From: Flavobacteriales bacterium
GTDB lineage: Bacteria > Bacteroidota > Bacteroidia > Flavobacteriales_F > PHOS-HE28
Length of the DNA stretch: 64,000 nucleotides
NCBI GenBank assembly: GCA_016721825.1
Contig: JADKHI010000006.1
Coordinates: 750,083-814,082 of the forward strand
Reading direction: 5' to 3'
In this document: positions 8,727 to 17,401 of the stretch, piece after piece
How positions within the stretch are numbered: position 1 is the stretch's first letter
Layout of the letters: each line of letters starts with the position of its first letter
Made by a program: the position numbers and the translations under genes
Notes under the pieces: generated by a model
The model's input: the letters and a program-made list of their open reading frames with translations, nothing else
The model's database searches: none
Told to the model about the DNA's origin: nothing

Positions 8727-9746
8727 TCACCACCGCACCACCACCTTCCCCATGGTGCTGCCGGAGCCCAGGGCTTCCAGCGCATCAGGCAATTGCTGGC
8801 GCATGTACTCCTTGTGGACGTGCGGCTTCAACCAGCCATCGGCATGCGCCTTCACCACGCCGGCCACGCACGCAGCGATGGTCTGCGGCCGGTGCTCGCT
8901 GATGCGCAGCATGTTCACGCCGATCAGGCTCTTGCTCTTCATCATCAGGAAGATTGGGATCACCAGGCCCATGTTCCACACGAAGCGGAGCGTTCCGAAG
9001 AAGCCACCGCCCTCGCCGCGCTGGCTGCCGCCATACAACACCAGCGCGCCACCGCTTCCCAGCAGCTTCAGATCTTGCTTGAAGGTGGTGCCGCCCACCG
9101 CATTGAAGCTCACGTCCAGGCGTGCGTCCTTCAGCAAGGCATCCACCTGTTGCGCGTAGTCGCCACCGGAACGATCGATAATGTGGTGCGCTCCGAGCTG
9201 CTTCAAGTAAGCACCCTTCGGCTTACCCGAGGCCACGGCATACACGGTGCAGCCTTGCTTCACAGCGATCTGCACCAGCAGTTGCCCCACTCCACCAGCG
9301 GCGCTATGCACGAGCACCTGATCGCCCTTGCCAAGCGGACGCGCGATCATGGCCATGTACCAAGCAGTGCATCCTTGTGTGGCCATCGCGGCCGCTTCGC
9401 CCAAGGGCATGCTGTCGGGGATCACGCTCAAGGCGCGGTGGTCGGTCGCGGCCAGTTCCGCATACCCACCGAAACGGGTCATGGCCACCACACGCTTTCC
9501 GAGCAGTTCCACAGGCACCAGTGCACCCGCACTTTCCACACGGCCCACCACTTCGTAGCCCAGCACGCTCGGCACCGGTGGCGCATCACGGTACAGGCCC
9601 TTCACCGCCATCACATCGGCGTAGTTGAGGCCGAAGCCTTCGCAGCGGATCAGCACGTCGTTCGGACCCGGCACCGGATCGGGACGTTCCTGAAGGGAGA
9701 GGACGCGGCGCGGTTCGCCATGCGCGGTAAGGACCCATGCTTGCAT
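8727..9746 (-). CDS. zinc-independent MDR oxidoreductase, VAT1/quinone reductase-like
   Basis: Medium-chain dehydrogenase/reductase of 339 aa. It has the GroES-like N-terminal domain (LNYADVMAVKGLY) and a Rossmann domain with HSAAGGVGQLL, the NAD(P) loop of quinone oxidoreductase-type MDRs. The structural zinc cysteines of alcohol dehydrogenases are absent. It resembles the synaptic vesicle VAT-1/NADPH:quinone reductase branch, so an NADPH-dependent quinone or enone reductase in the cytoplasm is likely; the substrate is not determinable. It is a single-gene unit with a -7 box 4 nt upstream of its ATG. Confidence 0.88.
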   Translation of the reverse strand: MQAWVLTAHGEPRRVLSLQERPDPVPGPNDVLIRCEGFGLNYADVMAVKGLYRDAPPVPSVLGYEVVGRVESAGALVPVELLGKRVVAMTRFGGYAELAATDHRALSVIPDSMPLGEAAAMATQGCTAWYMAMIARPLGKGDQVLVHSAAGGVGQLLVQIAVKQGCTVYAVASGKPKGAYLKQLGAHHIIDRSGGDYAQQVDALLKDARLDVSFNAVGGTTFKQDLKLLGSGGALVLYGGSQRGEGGGFFGTLRFVWNMGLVIPIFLMMKSKSLIGVNMLRISEHRPQTIAACVAGVVKAHADGWLKPHVHKEYMRQQLPDALEALGSGSTMGKVVVRW

Positions 9747-9750
9747 GCAG

Positions 9751-9758
9751 CAAGGTTA
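9751..9758 (-). promoter_or_regulatory. -7 promoter box TAACCTTG, 4 nt before MDR start
   Basis: On the minus strand TAACCTTG, CTGC, then ATG. There is one mismatch to TAnnTTTG. It has the same 4-nt spacing as several other genes in the window. Confidence 0.45.
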
Positions 9759-9785
9759 CGGGCGAAGTGCGAGGAAGCCGCGCTA

Positions 9786-11528
9786 CTAAAAACCTATCTG
9801 GTTGCGAACGGCGTTCGGGGTGAAGCCTCCGACGTTCTGAAGGATGGGGTCGCGGTCGTTCCGCACACCCACGTACTTGATCACACCATCCATGTTCACA
9901 TCCTCGTTGGCATACACGCCGCTTACCGTGTTCTGCGGAAGCACACCGCCAATGGCCTGCAGGACCGGGTCCCGGTCGTTGGTGGTACCGACGTACTTCA
10001 ACTGGTGGTTGAAGGTGACATCCCCGCTCCAGAGCTGCCGGTTCGGGTCAAAGAGCGAATCGCCGTGCAGGGCGTTCGCGAAGCAGGCCGTGGCGAACCA
10101 ATCCGTGAAGTCGACGGTGACGGGGTCCTCCTTATAGAGGTCTCCGAACTTCACGATCGCGCCGAGGTGATTGCGGTGGCGCACCGCCACACGGTAGCTA
10201 CCATACGGCATGTGCATGGGGATCGGACTGCTGCCATCAAGGGCGACCACATCGCCATCGCGCTGCACCAAAGCGGGCCGACTGTAGTGCACTGCATCGA
10301 GCGGGTTCAGCACCCCGGTGTTCACCAGCGCATCCACCACCACCCAATCCACGATCGCGTCCGGGCCGCTCACATTGAACAACGCCGGGTCGAGGGTATC
10401 AGGCCAACCATTACCGGCATACGTGAAGCCGAGGTTGGAGTAGGGTTCGTTGCTGGGTAGCAGGTTCTGCGCTCGCAGGTCGTCGTTCATCAGAAAGGTC
10501 TGGAAGTCGAAAGGCCCTTGGAGGAAAACGCGCAGCGCCAGACTCGGGTCGGGCTTGTGGCACGGATCGCCTACCGGGCACAAGGCCGGCGTGAAGCCGA
10601 AATTCGTCGCGCTCATCACCAGGTCCGGTGGTTGGTTGGGGAGGCAACCGATGGTGCTGTTGGTGCAGTACAGGTTCACCAACGCGTTGTGGAGATAGGG
10701 TAGGCAGGGAAGCTGAGTGTCGTTGACGCGCAGGGTCTCCAGTGTGTAACCCGTTTCGGCAATGCCTTGGGTGAGCGGGTTGAAACTGAGGTCCACGCTC
10801 TCCGCCGTGCTCAGGTGCGGCACTTGCTGGATGGCATTGTGGCTCAGGTTGACGAAGAAGTTATAGTCGGAACCATGGAGCTGCGATAGGTCCGTGATCT
10901 GGTTCCAACTTGCATCCAGATAGGTAAGACCGTTCCACCCATAGGGTACCGCGGTCAACTGGTTGTGTTGAAGTCGCAGCGTGTTCACCCACGGCAGGTA
11001 AAGGTTGCTGCCGAGCGTGGTGAGCTGGTTGTAGCTCAGGTCCACCAAGCTGAGCTGGTTATTGCTCGGCCATAGGACAGTGGTGATCTGGTTGTGGTGG
11101 GCGGTGATGGAGCTCAACTGCGAAGCATTGGAGATGTCGAGCGTGGTGATGTTGTTATAGGCCAGGTTCGCCGCCATGAGCATCCAAGGAACTGTGAACG
11201 AACCTGTGATGCCACAGTTGGTGGCGAGCAAGATCTGGAGGCCGGCCGGTCCCATCCAATTGGTGATGGGATTGTTGCTGACGTCCAAGGTGGTGGCGTT
11301 CACGAAGGCCTCTATGCCCATGAGATCCGTCACGTTGCTCTGGAAGCTGATGTTGAGGTAGCTGGCCGACTGCACGCCGGGGTGCGTCTCATCGATCGAG
11401 GTCCCCACGATCGCACCGGGAAAATTGCTGTTCACCCAGGCTCGCAGGTTGGCATCGGGCATGGGGGTCAAGGCCCATGCTGAACGTGTCAAGATCAGCA
11501 ACAGAAAAAGGCTGGCGGCTCGTACCAT
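9786..11528 (-). CDS. secreted leucine-rich-repeat protein with duplicated dockerin-like tail
   Basis: Secreted protein of 580 aa starting MVRAASLFLLLIL with a signal peptide ending near AWA. The longer frame upstream is rejected because a TATCTTCG box lies 5 nt before this ATG. Residues of about 50-320 form about ten leucine-rich repeats of the LDLSxNxLTxL type. A Cys-containing linker follows, then a beta domain (about 345-500). The last 80 residues contain two copies of a motif of the form YVGxxNDRDPxLQxxGG, the second preceded by NEDVNMDGVI, like a calcium-binding dockerin loop. No ordinary type A sorting domain ends the protein, so the tail may itself be the attachment or export module. 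Confidence 0.85.
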   Translation of the reverse strand: MVRAASLFLLLILTRSAWALTPMPDANLRAWVNSNFPGAIVGTSIDETHPGVQSASYLNISFQSNVTDLMGIEAFVNATTLDVSNNPITNWMGPAGLQILLATNCGITGSFTVPWMLMAANLAYNNITTLDISNASQLSSITAHHNQITTVLWPSNNQLSLVDLSYNQLTTLGSNLYLPWVNTLRLQHNQLTAVPYGWNGLTYLDASWNQITDLSQLHGSDYNFFVNLSHNAIQQVPHLSTAESVDLSFNPLTQGIAETGYTLETLRVNDTQLPCLPYLHNALVNLYCTNSTIGCLPNQPPDLVMSATNFGFTPALCPVGDPCHKPDPSLALRVFLQGPFDFQTFLMNDDLRAQNLLPSNEPYSNLGFTYAGNGWPDTLDPALFNVSGPDAIVDWVVVDALVNTGVLNPLDAVHYSRPALVQRDGDVVALDGSSPIPMHMPYGSYRVAVRHRNHLGAIVKFGDLYKEDPVTVDFTDWFATACFANALHGDSLFDPNRQLWSGDVTFNHQLKYVGTTNDRDPVLQAIGGVLPQNTVSGVYANEDVNMDGVIKYVGVRNDRDPILQNVGGFTPNAVRNQIGF

Positions 11529-11533
11529 GTGTT

Positions 11534-11541
11534 CGAAGATA
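11534..11541 (-). promoter_or_regulatory. -7 promoter box TATCTTCG, 5 nt before LRR start
   Basis: TATCTTCG on the minus strand, 5 nt (AACAC) before the ATG. It decides the start of the LRR gene against the longer open frame. Confidence 0.5.
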
Positions 11542-11596
11542 CCTGGAAGACGAGTGCGCGATGGAACGGCTGCCTGATCGGTTCGGGGCCAGACCC

Positions 11597-11604
11597 TACC
11601 TTTC
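11597..11604 (+). promoter_or_regulatory. -7 promoter box TACCTTTC before M28 peptidase
   Basis: TACCTTTC, 15 nt upstream of the ATG at 11620 and divergent from the LRR promoter 56 nt away. There is one mismatch at the last base of TAnnTTTG. Confidence 0.45.
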
Positions 11605-11619
11605 CCTGACCACATCGCC

Positions 11620-13422
11620 ATGCGACCTCTCCTCTCCTTGATACTGCTTGTGCCCCTTGGCACCTTAGCCCAGCCTGTCACCAACATCACCGTGACCAAC
11701 GCCACGGCAGAGCAAGTGCTGAAGGGCCAGTACACCCCCACCGACTTCGCGGCCACGCAGGTGATCGATGACCACGAGGTGATCCTGTGCGAGATGCGTT
11801 GGGGACTGAACCCGGACAGCCTGAAGAGCTATCTGGTGCAGCTGGAAGCCTTTCACACCCGTCACAGCTACAGTGACACGCTCAGTGCGACCACGGGCAT
11901 CGGTGCGGCGCGCCGTTGGGTGCTCGGCAAGTTCCAGCAGTTCAGTGCCGTGAACGAGGATCGCCTGCTGCCCACCTACCTGAAATTCGACTGGCCCAAC
12001 GGATCCTGCGGCGATGCCTTCGGCTGGAAGAATGTACTGGGCGTGCTCCCCGGTAGCGACAATGCCGACCATCAGCTCATCATCGTCGAAGCGCACCTGG
12101 ATAGTCGCTGTGCCGGTGATTGTGACACGGCCTGTGCGGCACCCGGCATGGAGGACAATGGAAGCGGCGCGGCCTTGGTGCTGGAATTGGCCCGAGTGAT
12201 GAGCCGCTACAGCTTCAGGCACACCATCGTGTTCATGCTCACCACCGGCGAGGAACAGGGGCTGGTGGGCGCTGACGCCATGGCGGAATGGTGCGACGTG
12301 AACGGCATCGCGATCAAGGGCGTGCAGAACAACGACATCGTGGGCGGCGTGCTCTGCGGCCAGACCAGCAGCGCGCCCAGCTGCGAAGCGCCAGGCAGTG
12401 TGGACAGCCTGCAGGTGCGCCTTTTCAGCAACGGAAGCACGAGCCAGGTCCATCGGGGGTTCGCTCGCAGCCTCAAGCTCTTCTACCAGGAGAAACTGCA
12501 ATCGCAGATGGCGGTGCCCATGGCCATCAGCATCATTCCGCAAGAGGACAGGGATGGACGTGGTGGCGACCATATTCCCTTCCGCACCCGGGGCTACCGC
12601 AACGTCCGCTTCACCAGCGCCAACGAGCACGGCAACGCCAGTGTGGACAGTGTCTGGTACACGGACCACCAGCACACCAGCAGCGATGTGCTCGGCGTGG
12701 ACACCGATGGCGACCAGCTGGTGGATAGCTTCTTCGTGGACTTCAACTACCTGCAACGCAACGCGCTGATCAATGGCATGGGTGCCACCCTGCTCGCGCT
12801 CGGCCCACAGCCACCCACGTTCACGGTGCTTGATGAACCCACGGGCCTTCGGGTGCTGATCACCGACGGCTTCAATACGGCCTACCGCATCGGTGTGCGG
12901 CCCAGCGGGGCGGACCCCGAATTCGAAGCTGTGTACCTCACCACGGACACCAGTTTCGCGGTACCCGGTCTGGAAGCAGGCACCACCTACTACATCAGTG
13001 CCGCAGCCGTGAACGCGGAAGGCATCACCAGTCCGTTCAGTCGCGAGTACGGCAAGAGCAACGATGTGGACACGCCTCCTGCACCTAATGATCCACTTCC
13101 CTATGGTCTTGATTGCTGGGGCATCGGCATCCCGGAAGTGAAGCAGCAACGCACGGACGCCCTGCTGTCGGCTCATCCCAATCCAACATCAGGTTTCACC
13201 ACGTTCACCATCGATGTGCCCAACCTGCAAGGCCGTCACGAGGCCTACCTCGAGATCTTTGATGCACAAGGCCGCGCGGTGGATCGTGTGCCCTTTCGAC
13301 TTGTTCCTGGGGCGAACACGGTGGCTTACATGCCCCGACATGGTTCGGGTGCATACATGGCCCGCTTGATGGTCGATGGTCGCCTGCTGGGCAGCGAACA
13401 GGTCGTGGTGGTGCGAGAATAG
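11620..13422 (+). CDS. secreted M28 family metallopeptidase with Fn3 and T9SS sorting domain
   Basis: Secreted zinc aminopeptidase-type enzyme of 600 aa with a signal peptide ending near LAQP. Likely zinc ligands in M28 order are His159 (EAHLD), Asp179 (MEDNGSG), Glu211/212 (TGEEQGL), Asp239 (NNDIVGG) and the late His in GGDHIPF. A cysteine-rich insert (RCAGDCDTACAA) follows the first ligand. A fibronectin III-like domain (about 405-480) and a type A sorting domain (SAHPNPTSG to the end) follow. It probably acts outside the cell on peptides. The gene is divergent from the LRR gene and convergent with rsmI. Confidence 0.92.
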   Translation: MRPLLSLILLVPLGTLAQPVTNITVTNATAEQVLKGQYTPTDFAATQVIDDHEVILCEMRWGLNPDSLKSYLVQLEAFHTRHSYSDTLSATTGIGAARRWVLGKFQQFSAVNEDRLLPTYLKFDWPNGSCGDAFGWKNVLGVLPGSDNADHQLIIVEAHLDSRCAGDCDTACAAPGMEDNGSGAALVLELARVMSRYSFRHTIVFMLTTGEEQGLVGADAMAEWCDVNGIAIKGVQNNDIVGGVLCGQTSSAPSCEAPGSVDSLQVRLFSNGSTSQVHRGFARSLKLFYQEKLQSQMAVPMAISIIPQEDRDGRGGDHIPFRTRGYRNVRFTSANEHGNASVDSVWYTDHQHTSSDVLGVDTDGDQLVDSFFVDFNYLQRNALINGMGATLLALGPQPPTFTVLDEPTGLRVLITDGFNTAYRIGVRPSGADPEFEAVYLTTDTSFAVPGLEAGTTYYISAAAVNAEGITSPFSREYGKSNDVDTPPAPNDPLPYGLDCWGIGIPEVKQQRTDALLSAHPNPTSGFTTFTIDVPNLQGRHEAYLEIFDAQGRAVDRVPFRLVPGANTVAYMPRHGSGAYMARLMVDGRLLGSEQVVVVRE

Positions 13423-13574
13423 TTGTTCGCGCATCGTTGTTCGGAATGCCTGGCGGGAGATGCTCCTTGGCTGAACCCTCCGGCGCTTATCAGATGGGTT
13501 CAGACGGACAACGAACAACTGAGCACGGACAACGAAACACTCGGCCTTGTTCCGATGAAAGGATCCGATCTCAC
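13423..13574. repeat. convergent intergenic gap with inverted and 21-nt-spaced direct repeats
   Basis: The gap between two convergent genes holds an inverted repeat CTGAACCC (13471-13478) / GGGTTCAG (13496-13503), immediately followed by ACGGACAACGAA at 13504-13515 repeated at 13525-13536, exactly 21 nt apart. There is no T-run after the hairpin, so a rho-independent terminator is not clear. Confidence 0.55.
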
Positions 13575-14249
13575 TCACTCCACTCCACCTACACACAGCA
13601 CGAACTCCCCCTTCGGCTCCTTGCCGTTGAAGTGGGCGAGCACTTCGGTGAGGGTGCCGCGCACATGCTCCTCGAAGAGCTTGCTGATCTCCCGGCTCGC
13701 ACAGGCGGGGCGCTCGGGACCGAAGACAGCGATGAAGTCGGTAAGGGTACGCAACACACGGTGCGGACTTTCATAGAAGACCATGGTGCGAGGCTCGGCG
13801 CGCAGTTCCGCGAGGCGCGTCTGGCGACCTTTCTTCACCGGAAGGAAGCCTTCGAACACGAAGCGATCGCACGGCAGTGCACTCGCCACCAGCGCTGGCA
13901 CAAAGGCTGTGGGACCGGGTAGGCACTCCACCGGAACACCGGCGCGGACAGCAGCACGCACCAAAAGGAAACCGGGATCGCTGATGGCGGGTGTGCCCGC
14001 ATCGCTTGCTAGGGCCAGCACCTCCCCTCGCTGCATGCGCTCCACCAGCTGCTCCACCATGCGATGCTCGTTGTGCGTGTGGAAGCTCACCAACGGTTTG
14101 CTGATGCCATAGTGCTGCAGCAGTCTACCGGTGACCCGCGTGTCCTCGGCCACCACGGCATCGCATTCACGCAGCAGGCGTTGGGCCCGCAGGGTGATGT
14201 CCTCCAGGTTGCCGATCGGTGTTGGAATGAGGATGAGCTTACCGGACAT
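13575..14249 (-). CDS. rsmI: 16S rRNA (cytidine(1402)-2'-O)-methyltransferase RsmI
   Basis: SAM-dependent methyltransferase of 224 aa that 2'-O-methylates C1402 in the decoding centre of 16S rRNA. It shows the tetrapyrrole-methylase fold signature at its N-terminus (LIPTPIGNLEDIT), followed by VAEDTRVTGRLL, ALASDAGTPAISDPG (the SAM-binding P-loop region) and CLPGPTAFVPAL. The C-terminal extension of about 60 aa seen in proteobacterial RsmI is missing; the short form is usual in Bacteroidota, as I recall. Its 5' side abuts a CGCAGAG-type repeat only 15 nt from the start codon, and no -7 box could be recognised. Confidence 0.94.
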   Translation of the reverse strand: MSGKLILIPTPIGNLEDITLRAQRLLRECDAVVAEDTRVTGRLLQHYGISKPLVSFHTHNEHRMVEQLVERMQRGEVLALASDAGTPAISDPGFLLVRAAVRAGVPVECLPGPTAFVPALVASALPCDRFVFEGFLPVKKGRQTRLAELRAEPRTMVFYESPHRVLRTLTDFIAVFGPERPACASREISKLFEEHVRGTLTEVLAHFNGKEPKGEFVLCVGGVE

Positions 14250-14264
14250 GGGCGCAGGAGTTGG

Positions 14265-14408
14265 CCGCAGAGGCGCAGGGACGCAAAGGAACGCGGTGGA
14301 AGGGTTTCCGCCGCAGAGGCGCAGAGACGCAGAGAGGTTCTGCTTGTGCTCGACGGGTGCCGATGCCTATGGTCCAAGGCATGCTCTGCGCCTCCGCGTC
14401 TCTGCGGC
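14265..14408. repeat. CGCAGAG-type interspersed repeat, three units
   Basis: Three copies of a 24-25 nt purine-rich unit (CCGCAGAGGCGCAGAGACGC and variants) occur between rsmI and the next gene: 14265-14288 and 14311-14334 in one orientation and 14384-14408 inverted. Units two and three can pair across a loop of about 49 nt. The rest of the 164-nt gap has no other feature. Confidence 0.7.
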
Positions 14409-14413
14409 CCAGT

Positions 14414-15697
14414 TCACTTCAGCCCCTGCACCAGCTCGATCAGGTCCAGCGCCAGGTCCCCGAACTCTGTGAGCGGCAAGGTCTCGGGCTTGTCGTTCAC
14501 ATCGTGGTAAGCGCTGATGCCGCCCATGGTGTAGATGAAGATGCCGGGGATGCCGCGCTTGGTGAAGGAACAATGGTCACTGTTGCAGGCCGGTCCGCGG
14601 GGCTTCACCTGCGCAAGGCGCTGGCCCTTCGCATTGATGGCCACCAGCTGGTCGAAGGTCGCCTTCTGTTCCACGGCGTTCACCACGGTGATGCCCTCCT
14701 CCCCGGTGCCGTTCAGATCCAGGTTCACCACCTGCTTGATGGTGCTGAGGTCCATCGGGCGATCCACAACGAACCATTCGCTGCCCACCAGACCCGCTTC
14801 TTCTCCAGCAAAGGCCACGAAGAGCAGGTTCACCTTCGCGGGGTGCTTCTTGAACCACTCGGCAAGCGTGATCAGCATGCTCACTCCGCTCGCATTGTCG
14901 TTCGCTCCGGGGAACAGCACGTCGGGCCCCATGTGCCCAAGGTGGTCGTAGTGCGCGGTCACCAACACCCAGTCCTTCGTCTTGCTCTTCGCCTTGACGA
15001 CGCCCCACACGTTGCGCGCCTTGTATTGACGAACGAAGGTGTTCTTCACGCTCAGGTCCACGGTGGTGGCGCTGTCGCTCACGAGGCCGGGCAACACTTC
15101 CACGACGGCATTCGGCAGAGCATGGCGTGCCACGCTCCAGGTGAGCTTGCCGTGGTTCACGCGGATCACGGGGCCGTAATTCACCATCTCATCCTCCCAT
15201 TCGGCATAGAGCTTCAGGCTGTCGGCGTTGCTCGTCCGGGGGAACTCCAGGATCATGGCCTTGTTCACCACCACGCTGAGGGTGATGCGCCGACGTTCAG
15301 GCGTCAGCAGGTCGTCCATGGTGAGGTGTACGAGCTCGTACCTGCCTTCCGCTTTGCCGGATGCGGGGTCCACCAGAAAGTCGATGCCCGGGCGTAGCTC
15401 CTTGCCTTCCACGCTGAAGCGCACGGGCTCCGGGAAGGTGTTCACATCGAAGGTGAAGGGCTCGGTGTAGCCTTCCTTCAGGGGTTGCAGCCCGATCTTC
15501 TTGAAGCGCGCTTCGATCCAGTCGGCAGCAATACCACCCCCGTTCAGCACGTATCCCCGCCCATGGAATTCGGGTGATGCCAAGGTATCCACCATGCCCT
15601 TCGCGCGAGTTCGCAGCGCCGCAGGGTCGGGCAGTTGCTGTGCGCTGAGCAGCGTCGGAAAGAGGAGAAAGGCAACGAATGGGAGCGGTCCGCGCAT
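14414..15697 (-). CDS. secreted M28 family peptidase
   Basis: Zinc aminopeptidase-like protein of 427 aa from MRGPLPFVAFLL, which starts a signal peptide ending near AQQ. The frame is open further upstream but that part is not signal-like; an alternative start two codons earlier is at 15703. The M28 ligands are visible: TAHYDHLG, GANDNASG, GEEAGLVGS, VNLDLNGTG and CNSDHCSF. A protease-associated-like insert lies in the N-terminal half. It has no T9SS sorting domain, unlike the other M28 enzyme at 11620-13422, so it is probably periplasmic. The stop lies just outside the repeat block. Confidence 0.9.
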   Translation of the reverse strand: MRGPLPFVAFLLFPTLLSAQQLPDPAALRTRAKGMVDTLASPEFHGRGYVLNGGGIAADWIEARFKKIGLQPLKEGYTEPFTFDVNTFPEPVRFSVEGKELRPGIDFLVDPASGKAEGRYELVHLTMDDLLTPERRRITLSVVVNKAMILEFPRTSNADSLKLYAEWEDEMVNYGPVIRVNHGKLTWSVARHALPNAVVEVLPGLVSDSATTVDLSVKNTFVRQYKARNVWGVVKAKSKTKDWVLVTAHYDHLGHMGPDVLFPGANDNASGVSMLITLAEWFKKHPAKVNLLFVAFAGEEAGLVGSEWFVVDRPMDLSTIKQVVNLDLNGTGEEGITVVNAVEQKATFDQLVAINAKGQRLAQVKPRGPACNSDHCSFTKRGIPGIFIYTMGGISAYHDVNDKPETLPLTEFGDLALDLIELVQGLK

Positions 15698-15846
15698 GGT
15701 CATCTTCTGGTTCGGGTGGTCATCATCCTGATCATCGTGCGGAGCGCGTTCTTGCTCCCCCTCCGCCCCCTCGCTGTTTCCAACGAGGCGGTGGGCGCGG
15801 GGGCTGAGTTGATGCACTCCACCACTTCGCACATTGAACCTGGCAC

Positions 15847-16671
15847 TCACTTGAACCGTCGCTCCACCAGGTCCATGAAGCTCGAGAGCGCTTCGGGGTC
15901 GGGTGAGCGTTTCAACTTGGCGATCACTTCGGTATCGAGGAATTGCTTGGCCTCCTCCAAGGCTTTGTATCCGTTGATGGTATCGATGGCCTTCTCATAC
16001 ACTGCGCTCTGTCCGCCGAACAGCTCGGCCAGGAAGAGGAACTTCTGACTGAGGGAAATGGCCTTGCCAAGGTCAGAGATGGGTGCATGCTCCATCCGAT
16101 CAGCAAGCGAAGAGCCGCGTTTCGCCGGAGGCACGGGTACCGGCTTCGGAGCTTCGGTCTTGGCCACCGCTTCCATCACCTCGGCAGGTTTCGGCTCAGG
16201 TGCAGGAGCGACCACAGCCATCTCTTCAGCCTTCGGACTGACCGCTTTCTCACTGCTCGAAGGTATCGCTGGGGCGACCGGCTTCTTCGGTGTCACGGGC
16301 TCCTCATGCTCTGCAATGGCGTCGATCAAGGAGGTCTGGCGGGGGCTCACATCGGGGCGGGTGTCCAAGCGCATCGATGGACGCTCGGCGGCTTCGGCTT
16401 TCGCAGGCGGTTCCGGGGTGGTTTGATGGACGACGTCGGGAACCAGCGGAGTCGGCGCCACTTTCTCTGCTGAAGCCTTGGCGGACATGGCAGCGCGGGC
16501 CTCGCGCACTTTGTGACGCAGCACCACCAGCCGTTCATACAGCTCGCGGGCCTCCTCCGTGGTACGCTCCAGGCCTTGGGCGCCAAGGCGACCCTGTTCC
16601 ATGTCGAGCAGCGCGCCGTTGAGCGCCGCCACCAGTTCGTTGATGCGGGTGTAGCCTTTCTCGGTGGACAT
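15847..16671 (-). CDS. conserved hypothetical protein, helical ends with Ala/Pro/Glu-rich linker
   Basis: Protein of 274 aa with no recognised catalytic motif. Residues 1-65 are helical and coiled-coil-like (MSTEKGYTRINELVAALNGAL). Residues of about 70-185 are a low-complexity Ala/Pro/Lys/Glu linker. The C-terminal 85 residues are again helical and look conserved (SLSQKFLFLAELFGGQ; LDTEVIAKLKR). There is no signal peptide or membrane segment, so it is cytoplasmic. It is divergent from tdk. The start at 16671 was chosen because the frame further upstream runs through the tdk promoter region. The function is unknown; a scaffold or adaptor is possible but is only a guess. Confidence 0.8.
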   Translation of the reverse strand: MSTEKGYTRINELVAALNGALLDMEQGRLGAQGLERTTEEARELYERLVVLRHKVREARAAMSAKASAEKVAPTPLVPDVVHQTTPEPPAKAEAAERPSMRLDTRPDVSPRQTSLIDAIAEHEEPVTPKKPVAPAIPSSSEKAVSPKAEEMAVVAPAPEPKPAEVMEAVAKTEAPKPVPVPPAKRGSSLADRMEHAPISDLGKAISLSQKFLFLAELFGGQSAVYEKAIDTINGYKALEEAKQFLDTEVIAKLKRSPDPEALSSFMDLVERRFK

Positions 16672-16786
16672 GAACGTGTGCTTGCGGAGCTGAAGGTCCA
16701 ACGCGAAGTTGCCTATTTTCGTGCCGATCCGCAATGCGCCACCGCATTCGGCCCGCCAGCGGCCTATCCCCGCGCACCCGCACCGC

Positions 16787-17401
16787 ATGTTCCTCGAGCA
16801 GACCGGCAACCGCACCCACCGCAAAGGCTGGATCGAGGTGATCTGTGGCAGCATGTTCAGCGGCAAGACCGAGGAGCTGATCCGACGCCTCCGTCGCGCC
16901 GAGTTCGCCCGGCAGAAGGTGGAGATCTTCAAGCCCGGCCTCGATACCCGGTACGACGAGGTGAACGTGGTGAGCCATGAGGGCACCACCATCCGCAGCA
17001 CCCCCGTGCCCAACAGCAGCAATCTGCTCCTGTTGGCCGGCGACATCCAGGTCGTGGGGATCGACGAGGCCCAGTTTTTCGATGAGGGATTGCCCACCGT
17101 TTGCGAGCAGCTCGCCAACCAAGGCGTCCGGGTGATCATCGCGGGCCTCGATATGGATTTCCAGGGGCGCCCCTTCGGCCCCATGCCGCACCTGATGGCC
17201 ATGGCGGAGTACGTCACCAAGGTGCACGCCATCTGCATGCACTGCGGCGAGCTCGCCACCTTCAGCCACCGCACCCACGTGAGCCAGGAGCTTGTGCTGC
17301 TCGGCGAGACGGACAGCTACGAGCCCTTGTGCCGCAGCTGTTTCGACAGTGCGCGCGCAGCACAGGAACAACCAGCAGCGCAGCAGCAACACGGCCAATG
17401 A
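16787..17401 (+). CDS. tdk: thymidine kinase
   Basis: Type II thymidine kinase of 204 aa that phosphorylates thymidine to dTMP in the salvage pathway. The P-loop GSMFSGKTEELIRR is near residue 22, the DEAQFF Walker B-like motif near 88, and the zinc-binding cysteine pairs CMHC (about 148) and CRSC (about 187) hold the lasso domain. The start MFLEQTGNRTHRK was chosen for family length; the open frame begins 26 codons earlier. Its TGA overlaps the ATG of the MurF-Alr fusion by 4 nt, so the two are co-translated. Confidence 0.95.
   Translation: MFLEQTGNRTHRKGWIEVICGSMFSGKTEELIRRLRRAEFARQKVEIFKPGLDTRYDEVNVVSHEGTTIRSTPVPNSSNLLLLAGDIQVVGIDEAQFFDEGLPTVCEQLANQGVRVIIAGLDMDFQGRPFGPMPHLMAMAEYVTKVHAICMHCGELATFSHRTHVSQELVLLGETDSYEPLCRSCFDSARAAQEQPAAQQQHGQ

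Noticed and set aside
8706..10460. Long plus-strand open frame opposite the MDR and LRR genes
   Set aside because: It runs across two real genes and their promoter on the other strand, is rich in His/Arg, and shows no recognisable domain.
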